From Erpobdella octoculata (taxonomy: Eukaryota; Annelida; Clitellata; Hirudinida; Erpobdellidae), in contig OZ022246.1 in NCBI GenBank assembly GCA_963978895.1, positions 7,459,642 to 7,523,641 of the forward strand: 64,000 bases of DNA. The letters are read 5' to 3'. Positions 46,258-59,399 of this stretch are shown piece by piece. The notes beneath the pieces were generated by a model. That model saw nothing but the letters and a program-made list of their open reading frames with translations, was not told the origin of the DNA and made no database searches. Position 1 is the first letter of the stretch. Each line of letters starts with the position of its first letter. A program made the translations under genes and the position numbers.

Positions 46258-47747
46258 TAGCAGTGCCCGTAGCGGCTTCGCTCGCATGAAATTAGAGAAT
46301 TTGAACCGTGCATACATAGTAGAGTACTGCACGGATCAATTTTTTAGGTCTCGGCTCGGCCCGTCGACAACTTGGTCCAGCCCGTTTCATAAACCGAAAT
46401 TCCTGGCCCGGCACGGCCCGTCTGATATGGGCCCGGCCCGTTTTACAGGCCTAGAAGTTCTATATACTTGATGAAAAACTTCGGCCCGTCCCACCTTGAC
46501 TTCAGGTTTAGCCCGGCCCGTCTGAACACCCTAAAATCACTAAAATGTCTATATACTTGGTTAAAAATCTCGGCCCGTCCCACTTTGATTCCAGGCTTAG
46601 ACAGGGCCGTATGAAGACCCTAAAATAACGGCTTGGCCCGTCCGTCCAGTAAAACCGAACTCATCTACTTTTAACCGGCACAAAACCTCAAAATACTAAT
46701 TTTCACATCTGTAGCACTTACAGTTTTTGAGTAGCAGTTATTTTGAAATCAAATAACCCTTTTTCCACTTCACATTTGAGGTCCTGGAAACCAAATTTTA
46801 AAAAAATGGTGAAACACGTATATCATTATTTTTAGAGTAGAAACTAAATACTAATTTTACTTTTGTAGCACTTACAGTTTTTGAGTAACAGTTACTTTAA
46901 AAACCATGTAACCCTATTTTCCACCTCATATTTGAAGTCCTGGAAACCAAATTTTCAAAAAATGTTAAAAGACGTATATCATTATTTCTGGAGTAGAAAC
47001 CAAATACTAATTTTTACTCCTGTAGCATCTACAGTTTTCAAGTAGCAGTTACATTAAAAACCAAATAACCTTATTTTCCACCCCACATTTGAGGTGCTGG
47101 AAACCAAATTTAAAAAAAATGGTAAAACACGTATATCTTTATTTTTAGAATAGAAACTAAATACTAATTTTTACATCTGTGGTATTTACAGTTTTTGAGT
47201 AGCAGTTACTTTAAAAAACAAATAACCCTATTTTCCACCCCACATTTGAAGTCCTGGAAACCAAATTTTCAAAAAATGCTAAAACACGTATTTCATTATT
47301 TTTGGAGTAGAAACTAAATACTAATTTTTACTCCTGTATCATTCACAGTTTTTGAGTAGCAGGCAGCAGCTACTTTAAAAACCAAATAATCCAATTTTCC
47401 AACCCACATTTGAGGTCCGGGGAAACCAAATTTTAAAAATTGGTAAAACACTTATCTTTTTATTTTTCAAGAAGAATCCATATACAAAATTTCAAAATCT
47501 CCTCATTTTTGGTTTTCGAGATATACATTGTTTTAGAAAAAAGTTTGTTTTCTAGTTTCTTCCTCTCAGGAGCAAAATTTTCAAAAATCCTTTCTTATTG
47601 GATGCTTACGCAATAAAAGTAATATAAGTTCCAAATTTCACGTTCATAGGATGAGGCGTTTGAGCTCGGCGTTGATTATCAGTCAGTCAGTCAGTCAGTC
47701 AGTCAGTCATCAGGACATGTTCTTTTATATATATATATATATATAGA
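46257..47747 (-). mobile_element. Helitron family 2, copy b, complete
   Basis: CTAG plus cagtgcccgtagcggcttcg at 46257. The 5' end reads (minus strand) TCTATATATATATATATATA into AAAAGAACATG at 47747, flanked by A and T. It has about five ~158-bp units instead of the eight in copy a, and a shorter (GTCA)n. Confidence 0.85.
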
Positions 47748-47756
47748 TATATATAT

Positions 47757-48125
47757 ATTTCCCGCTCCTGGTCGTTTTCCCGTTCTCACTCGCGCTTCCT
47801 CTCCCGTTCCCGCTAACGCTTGTTCCTCCGTTTCCGTTCTCGCTCGCGTTCATTTTCTCTTTTCCATTATTTCCTAACTTCTTTTAGCCCTTCAAAACGT
47901 AAAATAAATTTGCTAGAACTGGCTAGAAATTGCTTGAAGCCTTCAAACATTGTTACGTAAACTAAATTTTAATTTTATTACGAAATTAACTTTGATGGTC
48001 GTACGTAGGTACTTTTGGCCTGGAAAGGTTTTCACGCTTGCTCTCCTGTTCCCGCTCGGTCTTCCGAGTCCGTTCCCGGTCGCTTTCCCGTTCCCTATCG
48101 CTTTCCAGTTCCCGCTAGCCTGGCC
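47757..48125 (-). mobile_element. Helitron family 1 internal fragments
   Basis: Reversed minisatellite units (cccgctcctggtcg, ctcgcgttcattttctct) and the internal segment cttcttttagcccttcaaaa to cgttacgtaaac. Both termini missing. Confidence 0.6.
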
Positions 48126-48935
48126 CGACCCGTGTAGTACTCTAATCCATAGAGCCATACAAGGATTTTTTCAGACCCGGTCTCGGCTTATTTTATAGAC
48201 AGAATATTTTAGGCCTGGCTTATTATTTAGACCCAAACTGGCCCGTCTCATAAGCAAAAAATTCGATATTTTGCCCGGTCTGTGATGAACTGAACTAAGC
48301 CAGTTTTAAAGGGCACAAAACCTCAAAACTTGGAAACTAATTTTTAAGCAAAATAAAAAAACATGTATCATATTTAAAAAAAAAACCTAAATACTGAATT
48401 TTAATGTTTTTACATTTTCAGTTATTGAGTTTTCAAGCAAATAATCTTTTTCTCGACCCTACATTTGTAGTCCTGGAATCCACAACAGAAAAAAAAATTG
48501 GTAAAATATGTGTAACTTATTTATCTAAAAAAAATCTAATTAATAATTCTTATATCTGTAGTATTTTCCGCTTCAGAGTATTCGAAAAAAAACATAACCC
48601 TATTTTTCATCCTACATTTGAAGTCCTGGAAACCAAATTTTCAAAAATTATTAAACATATATTTTGTTATTTTGTAAAAATATATTTAGTACTAAATTGC
48701 AAAACTTTCACATTTTAGTTTTTGGAATTTTTAATCAATTAATCTTTTTTTTCCACTCCACGTTTGAGGACCTGGAAACCAAATTATCAAAAATTGGTAA
48801 AACACGTATATTTTTATTTATCGTGTAGATACTAAATACTAATTTTTACATCAGTAGCATTCACAGTTTTTGAGTGTTAGTTATTCTAAAAAACAAATAG
48901 CCATATTTTCCACCCCACATTTGAATCTAAAATGC
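48126..48935. mobile_element. Old, diverged Helitron family 2 units
   Basis: Weakly conserved copies of the 158-bp unit (tcctggaatccac, tcctggaaaccaaattttca, gacctggaaaccaaattatc, gtttttgagtgttagttatt) spaced about 150 bp apart, after gcctggcccgacccg words. No termini. Confidence 0.55.
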
Positions 48936-48939
48936 CGAA

Positions 48940-49815
48940 GTCTGGGACTGATAATGTGAATAATAGAATAGCTCATTTTTTGCATCCATACTATAAAGGA
49001 GCTGTATATTAAATTATTTATTTTAATATTTTAGTGTTATGAAGATACTAAATTGTCTATCATCAACGATGATATGTTCACTCCAAAACCTGATGTTGGC
49101 AGAAAACTAAATGTTTCTACATTTATGGATAATGATAGCAATCTGGATCCAATTGATTTTTGTGTGGCTTATCTAAATGACTGTAATAAATTAAATAAAT
49201 CACCCATTGAACAAGAGTTGGATTCGTATCTTTTGATGCCTAAACCTGATACAAGAAGCAATACTGATATCCTTGTGTGGTGGAAAAACCAGTCAAAGGT
49301 ATTGCCACTTCTCGCAAGATTGGCCAGGGAAATATTTTGTATTCCGGCATACACAACATCTTCTGAACGGGTTTTCAGTGCTTCAGGCAATATTGTTATT
49401 TAAAATAAGAAAAATCGCAACCCTGATACTATTAAACAATTAGTCTTTTGCTAAGAAAATTATGAAAAACTTGGAAAATGATTACTAATGACTCAGAAGA
49501 TAACATTCAAAAGGTCCATCTAACATAGAACTAAACTAGATGATTGAAATATTTTTTGTTTATAATAAAAATTTCATTTAAAAACACTTATTTTGAACTT
49601 TATTGTTCCAATAATAAATTTCATAACATTATTTTCATTATAACTTTTTGTTAAATTAACGAGTTTTAACGAATTTCAACGGAAATTAACGGCCGTTAAC
49701 GGAAATCTGTGTTAAAAGATTTAACGCTAAAGCTCTTGAAGGTAAATCAGTTAAACTATTTTAACGCAGCAAAAATTAACGGTTTTACCTAAAAACTTTA
49801 AACGCTCATGCTTAT
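48940..49815 (+). mobile_element. hAT remnant with ZBED-type transposase C-terminus
   Basis: The ORF at 49053-49403 contains ELDSYLLMPKPDTRSNTDIL, VWWKNQSKVLPLLARLAREI and IPAYTTSSERVFSASGNIV, a clear hAT dimerisation domain. After its stop the frame continues PDTIKQLVF. The right side (49660-49810) is full of TTAACG/CGTTAA words typical of these elements' ends. The N-terminal and catalytic parts are missing. Confidence 0.8.
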
Positions 49816-50146
49816 TCCAAGCCGACTGTGAATGTCTTACCTGCAAGGGTCATCCTCAAGAATGACTTACCTCTTCGAATGTTCCCTTTGGCACTATACT
49901 CGTGTTCTATTTTGTTGTGAGCCTTTATTTATATTTTTATTTGTTGCATTGTAAAGTGTGTTTATGCTGGATGAATTATAAAAAATTAAACTTCTCGTTA
50001 ATTAGTCACTAAAAGCATGTTTATATATAACCATTTTTTCCAAGTTATCAATGTGCGCAAACATAAATTAAAAATTGTATGAATGATAAAACAAAAAAAG
50101 TTATTATGATATATTTTAAAACATCCAATATTTTAAAATTAAAGTT

Positions 50147-50408
50147 TTATTTATAATTACTATTGGTAGCAATGAATGGCTCTTCCCATTTTAAAAACGA
50201 GTCTTGATAATTATGACACGCTTGCTCCATGGAGTCCAATAGATTTGGCATTGTCTTTTGCAAATAAAGCTACAAGTAAAAATCCTTATTAGTTGTAGGA
50301 ATCATTTTTAATGTATCAATATCAATTGAATGAGTGAACGTACTTTAGCAGCCCACTCTGTATACCACTTTGGTAGTTTTCCAGATTTAAAACAATATTG
50401 GACAAACA
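50147..50408 (-). CDS. Last two exons of an unrecognised gene
   Basis: Exon 50344-50408 (acceptor gtaattgcag, donor gtacgt) reads FVQYCFKSGKLPKWYTEWAA. Exon 50147-50269 reads LYLQKTMPNLLDSMEQACHN, then YQDSFLKWEEPFIATNSNYK and TAA. The two join in phase with no stop. The Trp/Tyr-rich composition and clean splice sites argue for a real gene, but I do not recognise the family. Upstream exons were not identified; 50409-50697 shows nothing clear. Confidence 0.5.
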
Positions 50409-50697
50409 CTGCAATTACATAGACAAATAAATCTTATTTTTAATTTGTTGTAAAAACAACTTAAATTTTTAAATTTCCATGATTGTATCATTGGCTTATG
50501 AGTGGAGTGTTTTTTTGGATTTTACGCATGTGTGGTCGTGGTCGTCAAGACCACGCTTTCTTTATCAAGAGACTTTGAAATCGTTTTTAAAGTTTTATTA
50601 AAACTGAACCAAGAACTAAAATAAACAATTCTGCAAGAGCCGACAATGGCAAAACGAAATGGAAACAAAGTTCGAAGTCGAGGCCTAACTAATAAAA

Positions 50698-50763
50698 ATG
50701 GCGGACAACGAGAACGACGAGAGCGACGAGAACAACGAAGAAGAAGTCGCGCATAGTGAAAAG
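50698..50763 (+). other. Possible first exon of a divergent gene
   Basis: aaaATGGCGG starts a frame reading MADNENDESDENNEEEVAHS then EK, ending at a possible donor AAG|gtgcaa. The surrounding 50520-50810 is more GC-rich than its neighbours, as a promoter region might be. No second exon was found downstream, where Helitrons begin. The acidic repeat could also be chance. Confidence 0.25.
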
Positions 50764-50945
50764 GTGCAAAGGTTGCCACTAGCTAGCGCGAGCTAAGGAG
50801 CGCTCACCTGTAACAACCGTGTGCGGCTTACTACACATGCATAACAAACAAAATCAAATAATCATTTACTTCGATGGGTTGGGCTCACACCAGTCACGTT
50901 ATAAACCTTTTCTTAACTTACCATACCTAAAATTTTATAAATTAA

Positions 50946-51206
50946 CTAGCGGGGGCACCCGGCGTTGCCCGGGGTTATTAGAGGTTTTTCTAATGTTTGT
51001 CTCTCTCGCTCCCGTTTCCTTCTCCGCTTTCCCGTTCCTGTCGCGTTCCCGGTCGCTTTTCCGCTCCCGATCGCTTTCCCGCTCTCGGTCGTTTTCCAGC
51101 TCCCGGTCGCTTTCCCGCTCCCGGTTGCTTTCCCGTTCTCGGTCGCTTTCCCTTTCCCGCTCTATTTTCGCTCTCAGTTGGCTTCCCGTTCCCGTTTTCG
51201 CTCATT
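50946..51206 (-). mobile_element. Helitron family 1, 3' terminus
   Basis: ctagcgggggcacccggcgt preceded by A50945. Reversed minisatellite to cgttttcgctcattt. 5' part missing. Confidence 0.8.
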
Positions 51207-51236
51207 TATGTATGTATATTTATATGTATATATATA

Positions 51237-52374
51237 TCTATATATATAAAAGAACATGTCCTGACTGACTGACTGACTGACAGATGACTGACTGATAATC
51301 AACGCCGAGCTCAAACGCCTCATCCTAGGAACGTAAAACTTGTAACTTATATTACTTTTATAGCGTAAACATCCGCTAAGAAAGGATTTTTGAAAATTTT
51401 GCTCCTGAGGGGAAAAAACTGGAAAACAAACTTTTTTCTAAAACAATGTATATCTCGTAAACCAAAAATGAGGAGATTTTGAAATTTGGTATATAGATTC
51501 TTTTTGAAAAATAAAAAAAAACGTGTTTCACCATTTTTTGAAAATTCGGTTTCCCGGACCTCAAATGTGGGTTGGAAAATTGGGTTATTTAATTTTTAAA
51601 GTAGCTTCTACTCAAAAACTGTTAATGCTACAGGAGTAAAAATTAGTATTTAGTTTCTACTCCAAAAATAATGAAATACGTGTTTTAGCATTTTTCGAAA
51701 ATTTGGTTTCCAGGACTTCAAATGTGGGGTGGAAAATAGGGCTAATTGTCTTTTATAGTAACTGCTACTCAAAAACAGTAAATACCACAGATGTAAAAAT
51801 TATTATTTAGTTTCTTTTCTAAAAATAAAGATATACGTGTTTCACCATTTTTTACAAATTTGGTTTCCCGGACCTCAAATGTGGGTTGGAAAATTGGGTT
51901 ATTTGGTTTTTGAAGTAGCTTCTACTGAAAAACTGTTAATGCTACAAAAGTAAAAATTAGTATTTAGTTTCTACTCTAAAAATAATGATATACGGGTTTC
52001 ACAATTTTTGGAAAATTTGGTTTCCAGGACTTCAAATGTGGGGTGGAAAATAGGGTTATTTGGTTTTTAAAGTAACTGCTACTCAACAACTGTAATTGCC
52101 ACAGATGTAAAAATTAATACTTAGTATCTACTCAAAAAAAAAGATATACGTGTTTCATCATTTTTTGGGTTCTTTGGTTTTTAAAGTAGCTGCTACTCAA
52201 AAACTGTTAATGCTACAGAAGTAAAAATTAGTATTTAGTTTCTACTCCAAAAATAATGAAATACGTGTTTTAGCATTTTTTGAAAAATTTGGTTTCCAGG
52301 ACCTCAAATGTAAAGTGCAAAATAGAGTTATTTGATTTTAAAAATTACTGCTACTCAAAAACTGTAAGTGGTAA
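51237..52374 (+). mobile_element. Helitron family 2, copy c, 3'-truncated
   Basis: TCTATATATATAAAAGAACA after A51236, then (CTGA)n, ataatcaacgccgagctcaa and about seven 158-bp units in the orientation opposite to copy a. It breaks off into (TA)n at 52374 without the CTAG end. Confidence 0.8.
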
Positions 52375-52587
<213 letters not shown>

Positions 52588-52667
52588 TTGAGACACGCTC
52601 TAAGAAACACAACTCGCCATTTGGCAGAAACAACTTTTCGAGCCAAATATATATATATATATAAACA

Positions 52668-53968
52668 CTAGCGGAGATACCCGGCGTTGCCCAGGTTTTT
52701 TAGAGTCTTTTCTAATGTTTGTCTCTTTCTCTCCCATTTCCTTTCCCACCTGCTTTCCCACTCCTGTTCGCTTTCCCGTTTTCGGTCGTTTTCCCGCTAC
52801 CGGTCGCTTTCCCGCTCCCGGTCGCTTTCCCGCTCCCGGTCGCTTTCCCGCTCCCGGTCGTTTTCCCGTTCCCGGTCGCTGTCCCGCTCCCGGTCGTTTT
52901 CCCGTTCCCGGTCGCTGTCCCGTTCCCGCTCACGTTTGCTCTCCCATTCCCGCTCACGCTTGCTTTTCCGTTCCCGCTCGCTGTCCGTTCCGGGTCGCTT
53001 TCCCGTTTCTATAATAGACAAACTAACCCACAAACATTCATATATATATATAGTCTTAGCAAATCTATTTTACGTTTTATAGGCTAACAGAAGTTATGAA
53101 AGAATGTAAAAGAGAAAATGAGCGTGAACGGGAACGGGAGAGCAACCGTGACCGGGAATGGGAGAGCAAGCATGACCGGGAACGGGAGAGCAAGCGTGAG
53201 CGGGAACGGGAAAGCGACCGGGAACGGGAAAGCGACCGGGAACGGGAAATCGACCGGGAACGGGAAAGCGACCGGGAACGGGAAAGCGACCGAGAACGGT
53301 AAAGCGACCGGGAACGGGAAAGCGACCGGGAACGGGAAATCGACCGGGAACGGGAAAGAGACCGGGAACGGGAAAGCGTCCGAGAACGGTAAAGCGACCG
53401 GGAACGCGGAAAGCGACTGGAATCGGGAGAGCAAGCTTGGAAGGAAACGCGAGCAAGAGAGAAAATCGATAACAAAACTTCTGAGCGGGAAAGCGACCGG
53501 GAGCTGGAAAACGACTGAGAGCGGAAAAGCGACCGGGAACGCTACGAAAACGGGAAAGTGGAGAAGGGAACGGGAGCGAGAGAGACAAACATTAGAAAAA
53601 CCTCTAAAAACCCCGGGCAACGCCGGGTAACCCCGCTAGTATATATATATACATATACATATATACACATATATCTATATATATATGTATACATAAACAC
53701 AGACACAGACACACATACATGCACATACACATACATACATACACACATACATACGCACATACATATATATATAGTTCCCGCTCGCTCACCCGCTCCGCTC
53801 CGCTCATTTTGTGACGGATTTCAAATTTTTTTTTTTTTATTTGACTCCCCTTGACTCTCAAGGTTGTGTGAAAATTTCATTACGATCGGATGAATGGTGT
53901 AGCAATGCATAAAGGACATTAACATACATAAATACATATATACAAACATTCATTTTTATATATATAGA
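52668..53968 (-). mobile_element. Helitron family 1, copy B (two 3' termini), complete
   Basis: On the minus strand it starts TCTATATATATAAAAATG (53968) and carries ctacaccattcatccgatcg and the gagcggagcggg motif. It ends at CTAG (52668) after gggcaacgccgggtatctccg. A second 3' terminus in plus orientation lies at 53636-53639 (accccgCTAG, then T). The flanks are A52667 and T53969. The palindromic block 52668-53639 is nearly the same as 8361-9324 of copy A and lies in the same plus-strand orientation, although the 5' part is on the other side. Confidence 0.85.
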
Positions 53969-54864
53969 TGTCCTGACTGACTGACTGACTGATAATCAAC
54001 GCCGAGCTGAAACGCCTCATCCTAGGAACGTGAAATTTGGAACTTATATTACTTTTATAGCGTAAACATCCGCTAAGAAAGGATTTTTGAAAATTTTGCT
54101 TCTGAGGGGAAAAAACTGGAAAACAAACTTTTTTCTAAAACAATGTATATCTCGAAAACCAAAGATGAGGAGATTTTGAAATTTGGTATATAGATTCTTT
54201 TTGAAAAATAAAAAGATACGTGTTTCACCATTTTTTGAAAATTTGGTTTCCCGGACCTCAAATGTGGGTTGGAAAATTGGGTTATATGGTTTTTAAAGTA
54301 GCTTCTACTCAAAAACTGTTAATGCTACAGGAGTAAAAATTAGTATTTAGTTTCTACTCTAAAAATAATGAAATACGTGTTCTAGCATTTTTTGAAAATT
54401 TGGTTTCCAGGACTTCAAATGTGGGGTGGAAAATAGGGCTAATTGTCTTTTATAGTAACTGCTACTCAAAAACAGTAAATACCACAGATGTAAAAATTAT
54501 TATTTAGTTTCTTTTCTAAAAATAAAGATATACGTGTTTCACCATTTTTTACAAATTTGGTTTCCCGGACCTCAAATGTGGGTTGGAAAATTGGGTTATT
54601 TGGTTTTTAAAGTAGCTTCTATTCAAAAACTGTTAATGCTACAAAAGTAAAAATAAGTATTTAGTTTCTACTCTAAAAATAATGATATACGGGCTTCACA
54701 ATTTTTTGAAAATTTGGTTTCCAGGACTTCAAATATGGGGTGGAAAATAGGGTTACTTGGTTTTTAAAGTAACTGCTACTCAAAAACTGTAAATGCTACA
54801 AAAATAAAATTAGTATTTAGTTTCTACTCTAAAAATAAAGATATACGTGTTTCACCATTTTTAT
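53969..54864 (+). mobile_element. Helitron family 2, copy d, truncated at both ends
   Basis: Begins tgtcctgactgactgact exactly where the family 1 Helitron copy B ends, so B probably inserted near its 5' end. About five 158-bp units follow, breaking off at 54864. Confidence 0.75.
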
Positions 54865-54873
54865 ATATATAGA

Positions 54874-55135
54874 CTAGCTGGGTACCCGGCGTTGCCCGGG
54901 GATATTAGAGGTTTTTCTATCGTTTTCTCTCTCGCTACCGTTTCCTTCTCCGCTTGCTCTCAAGCTCCCGGTTGCTTTCCCGTTCCCGCTTGCTCACCGT
55001 TTTCCGTTTTCCCGTGCTCTTTTGTTCCGCTAGCTTTCCCGCTTTTTCTTCTTTTTCCTTTTTTCTTCTACTCCTCTTCCCCCTTCTTTTTTTACTATTT
55101 TTTCATTTTTTACACACTTTTACTTAACTTGACTT
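54874..55135 (-). mobile_element. Helitron family 1, diverged 3' terminus
   Basis: ctagctgggtacccggcgtt then gcccggggatattagagg, reversed minisatellite units, then pyrimidine-rich sequence. Confidence 0.7.
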
Positions 55136-55430
55136 CTCTGTCTGTCTGTCTGTCTATCTGTCTACCTGTCTGTCGTCAAATTTTGCAATCGATTTTAAAC
55201 TAACTTTCCGATGAGCTAGAGACTTCAAAATTTAAACATACTTCGGAACTGATTGACAATGCATTCTATCAAATTTTTGAATCGATTGAACAAAATTTAG
55301 TTAAATAATCATTTGTGATATTTTCGTCGAACTATTTATTGTCTATGCTAATATGTTTGTTGTTTATGTAATAAAAATATAAAAGTGTGTTTTTAAAAAA
55401 TTTTGTTTTCGCTTCACTTGTTCTTTCTAT
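55090..55430 (+). repeat. Dispersed repeat R2
   Basis: Starts with a pyrimidine tract and (GTCT)n, then attttgcaatcgattttaaa, gatgagctagagacttcaaa and gttgtttatgtaataaaaat. It matches 42410-42715 reversed, and its first part also matches 43190-43260 and 43650-43700. Confidence 0.7.
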
Positions 55431-55674
55431 TTTTGCCTTTCTCCCCGGTAATTTTTTCACTCGTCTCTATGTTTGTTTGTTTGTTGGTTTGTTTGTCTGT
55501 GCCACTTTTCAATTGTTTTAGATTCAAAAATTTTAGTTCGTTGACTCAGATAAAGAGGCAAAGAGAAACTTTTTTTTTAATTTTAATTTTTGACTATTAT
55601 TTATAATATATATATTTACTAGAGATTTACAAAATGAAGGATTTGTTTAAATCTAATTATATATTATTTTCCGC

Positions 55675-55841
55675 ATACATACATACATACATACTACATA
55701 CATACAGACATACATACATACATACATACATACATACATACATACATACATACATACATACATACATACATACATACATACATACATACATACATACATA
55801 CATACATACATACCTACATACATACATACATACATACATAC
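55675..55841. repeat. (CATA)n microsatellite
   Basis: About forty tetranucleotides with four interruptions. Confidence 0.95.
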
Positions 55842-55982
55842 AATTATGCATGTAGATGATTAGAATAATTGGTTAATTCACAATTATTTGCAATTCGTTT
55901 ATTCAGTTAAAGATTTCTTTGATAACAATGTTTTTTTTTAAATTCTTGAGTTTTTCAATAAATCTCCTTGATATAAAGTATC

Positions 55983-56130
55983 TTACACTAAAACCTTTAT
56001 ATCTTCGTGATATCTTCCTCGAGTTAACGCTACATACAGTTGACCATGAGCGAAGACTGGCTGAGGAAAATATACACCGGCGTGATCAAAAGACTGTCCT
56101 TGACTTATATTAATTGTCATTAAAACATTA
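55983..56130 (-). pseudogene. Helitron Rep/helicase, C-terminal fragment
   Basis: Minus-strand frame reads VLMTINISQGQSFDHAGVYF, then PQPVFAHGQLYVALTRGRYH, then EDIKVLV. The TIN-SQGQ-(S/T)F and VF-HGQLYVALTR motifs are the last conserved motifs of the Pif1-like helicase domain in Helitron Rep/Hel proteins. Only ~49 residues remain; upstream it runs into (TA)n at 56150. It is the only trace in this window of the enzyme that could move the non-autonomous Helitrons. Family 1 or 2 ends are not attached to it. Confidence 0.8.
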
Positions 56131-56148
56131 ATATAAATATAACAAAAA

Positions 56149-56149
<1 letters not shown>

Positions 56150-56214
<65 letters not shown>
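56150..56214. repeat. (TA)n microsatellite
   Basis: Pure TA between the helicase fragment and the inverted SINE pair. Confidence 0.95.
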
Positions 56215-56217
<3 letters not shown>

Positions 56218-56492
56218 TCAACTTCAGACTCGAACCACGACTGTCGGATCGGCAACACCGCCTCGCATCATGCCAACTACCTTACCATCTGCGCCACTTC
56301 CACCGCCAAAAAACAGTGGTTGTTAAGCGCTTTTGTTGGGGTATGTTGAACACAACACTCGACTATGAATGGGTACGAACCACTGTTTTTTGGCGGTGGA
56401 AGTGGCGCAGATGGTAAGGTAGTTGGCATGATGCGAGGCGGTGTTGCCGATCCGACAGTCGTGGGTTCGAGTCTGAAGTTGAGACATGTATA
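56215..56492. repeat. Inverted pair of tRNA-like SINE heads
   Basis: Arms of about 110 bp (56215-56326 reversed, 56381-56492 forward) are almost identical; one base differs near the B box. The spacer is ~55 bp. The forward arm has an A-box-like tggcgcagatgg and a B-box-like ggttcgagtct, as in tRNA-derived RNA polymerase III promoters. A folded tRNA is not convincing. Confidence 0.75.
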
Positions 56493-56575
56493 TTTGCGTT
56501 ATTTCGTGGTGGATTGTACGCCATCCAAGTTTCTGATATATGTGGCTCGTAAAAACATATCAACGCTATGTTTCC

Positions 56576-56579
<4 letters not shown>

Positions 56580-56653
<74 letters not shown>
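56580..56653. repeat. (TA)n microsatellite
   Basis: Pure TA right of the inverted SINE pair; the pair is thus bracketed by TA tracts on both sides. Confidence 0.95.
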
Positions 56654-56658
<5 letters not shown>

Positions 56659-56765
56659 GTATATAATACATATAAAGATATATATATGTATATATGCGAA
56701 ATTGCTAACATACATACATACATACATACATAGCAAATTATGTATGCAGATATGTTTATATATAA

Positions 56766-57989
56766 CTAGCGGGGTTACCCGGCGTTGCCCGGGGTTTTTA
56801 GAGGTTTTTCTAATGTTTGTCTCTCTCGCTCCCGTTTCCTTCTCCACTTTCCCGTTTTCGTCGCGTTCCCGGTCGCTTTTCCGCTCTCGGTCTGTTCCCG
56901 CTTGCTTTCCCGTTCCCGGTTGCATTCCCTTTCCCGCTTTCTCTTTCGCTTTCGTTCGCTTTTCCGTTCCCGCTAATTTTAGTTCTAGTTTCCGCTTGCT
57001 CTCCCGCTCCGCTCAGTTTGTGACCAATTTTAATTTTTGTTTTTTCACAAAAACCTTTCTCCATGGACTCACAAGGTTGTGTGAAAATTTCATTACGATC
57101 GGATAAAAGGTGTAGCAATTTAGAGGCTTTTCTATCGTTTTCTCTTTCGCTCCCGTTTCTTCCCCCTCTTGTTATCCGTTCCCAGTCGCTTTCCCGGTTT
57201 CTCGCTTGCTTTCCCGTTCCCGCTTGCTCTCCCGTTCCCAGTCGCTTTACCGCTCCCGGCTGCTTTCTCGCTCCCGGTCGTTTTCCCGCTACGCTTCAAA
57301 TCTCTATCCCGCTCCCGTTCGCTTTCCCGCTCCCGGTCGCTTTTTCGCTCTCGATCGTTTTCCGCTCCCGCTTGCTCTCCCGTTCCTGGTCGCTTTCCCT
57401 TTCTAACTCGTCTTTCGCTTTGGTCGCTTTTCGTCCCCGCCTGATTTCCCGTTTCCGTTTCCGTTTGCTCTCCCGCTGCGCTTATTTTGTGACCGATTTC
57501 AATTTTTTTCACAATAATTTTCTCCCATTGACTTTCAAGGTTGTGTGAAAATTTAATTACTATCCGATGAATGGTGTAGCAATGCATAAAGAAAGAGGTT
57601 TTAGTGAAAAAAAATTAAAATCGGTCACAAAATGAGCGGAGCGGAGCGAGGCGGAAAGCGAGCGGGAACATAAATGAGCGGTAACGGGAACGAAAAAGCA
57701 ACTGAGAGCAAAAGAAAGAGCGGAAAAGCGACCGGGAACGGGACAGCAAGCGGGGAAGGAGACGGGAGCGAGAAAGACAAGCATTCTAAAAAACCTCTAA
57801 AAACCCCGGGCAACCAAGCGACCAAGATCGAAAGAGATAGCGAAAAAAAGTCACCGGGAGCGGAAAAGCGACCAGGAAGAGGAGAGCAAGCAAGAATGGG
57901 AAAACAAGCTATCAAGGAAACGGGAGCGAGAAAGACAAGCATTAGAAAAACCTCTAAAAACCCCGGGCAACGCCGGATACCCCCGCTAG
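56766..57989. mobile_element. Two-tailed Helitron family 1 copy, composite
   Basis: ctagcggggttacccggcgt at 56766 (after A) and gggcaacgccggatacccccgctag ending at 57989 (before T), described here in two pieces. Inside, the 5'-region motif cattacgatcggat occurs reversed near 57090 and, altered, near 57560. The element is therefore built from at least three Helitron pieces. The many overlapping Arg/Ser/Phe-Pro frames are minisatellite artefacts. Confidence 0.75.
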
Positions 57990-58065
57990 TTCAATGAATA
58001 AATGATACTTTATTTTATTGTAGTAATTAGTTTATGGTATTTTTATTTGTTTATTTATTGCTGAC

Positions 58066-58076
<11 letters not shown>

Positions 58077-58164
<88 letters not shown>

Positions 58165-58217
58165 CAAATTATGTTTGCAGATATGTTTATATATAAATAT
58201 ATATATATATGAATATA

Positions 58218-58282
<65 letters not shown>
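58077..58282. repeat. Two (TA)n tracts separated by a short unique segment
   Basis: TA at 58077-58162 and 58208-58282. The middle contains gcaaattatgtttgcagata, also seen at 56733 with one change. Confidence 0.9.
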
Positions 58283-58284
<2 letters not shown>

Positions 58285-58289
58285 TGTTT

Positions 58290-59090
<801 letters not shown>

Positions 59091-59237
59091 TTAATACATA
59101 CAGTACATAATAATAATTAAAATCGGGACGATGAACGTTAAATTAAGCAGAAAATAATTAATAAAATAATAATAAAAATAAAATAATAATAATAAAATCA
59201 AAATAAAAATAATTTAAAAATTATAATAATTTAAATC

Positions 59238-59306
<69 letters not shown>

Positions 59307-59399
59307 GTCAGAGCGTCGTTTTGTTTTTAAAACACAAATATTACACGCATAATCGTCGTTTAATGTTACTATTATTATTATTGAAAAGCAACTTGCCTA

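Noticed and set aside
55653..55855. Met-Tyr-Val-Cys and Tyr-Ile-His-Thr frames over tetranucleotide arrays (also 61453-61869)
   Set aside because: Microsatellite artefacts.
56385..56470. Functional tRNA gene
   Set aside because: The A and B boxes are too far apart for a standard tRNA and the acceptor stem does not pair; better seen as a SINE head.
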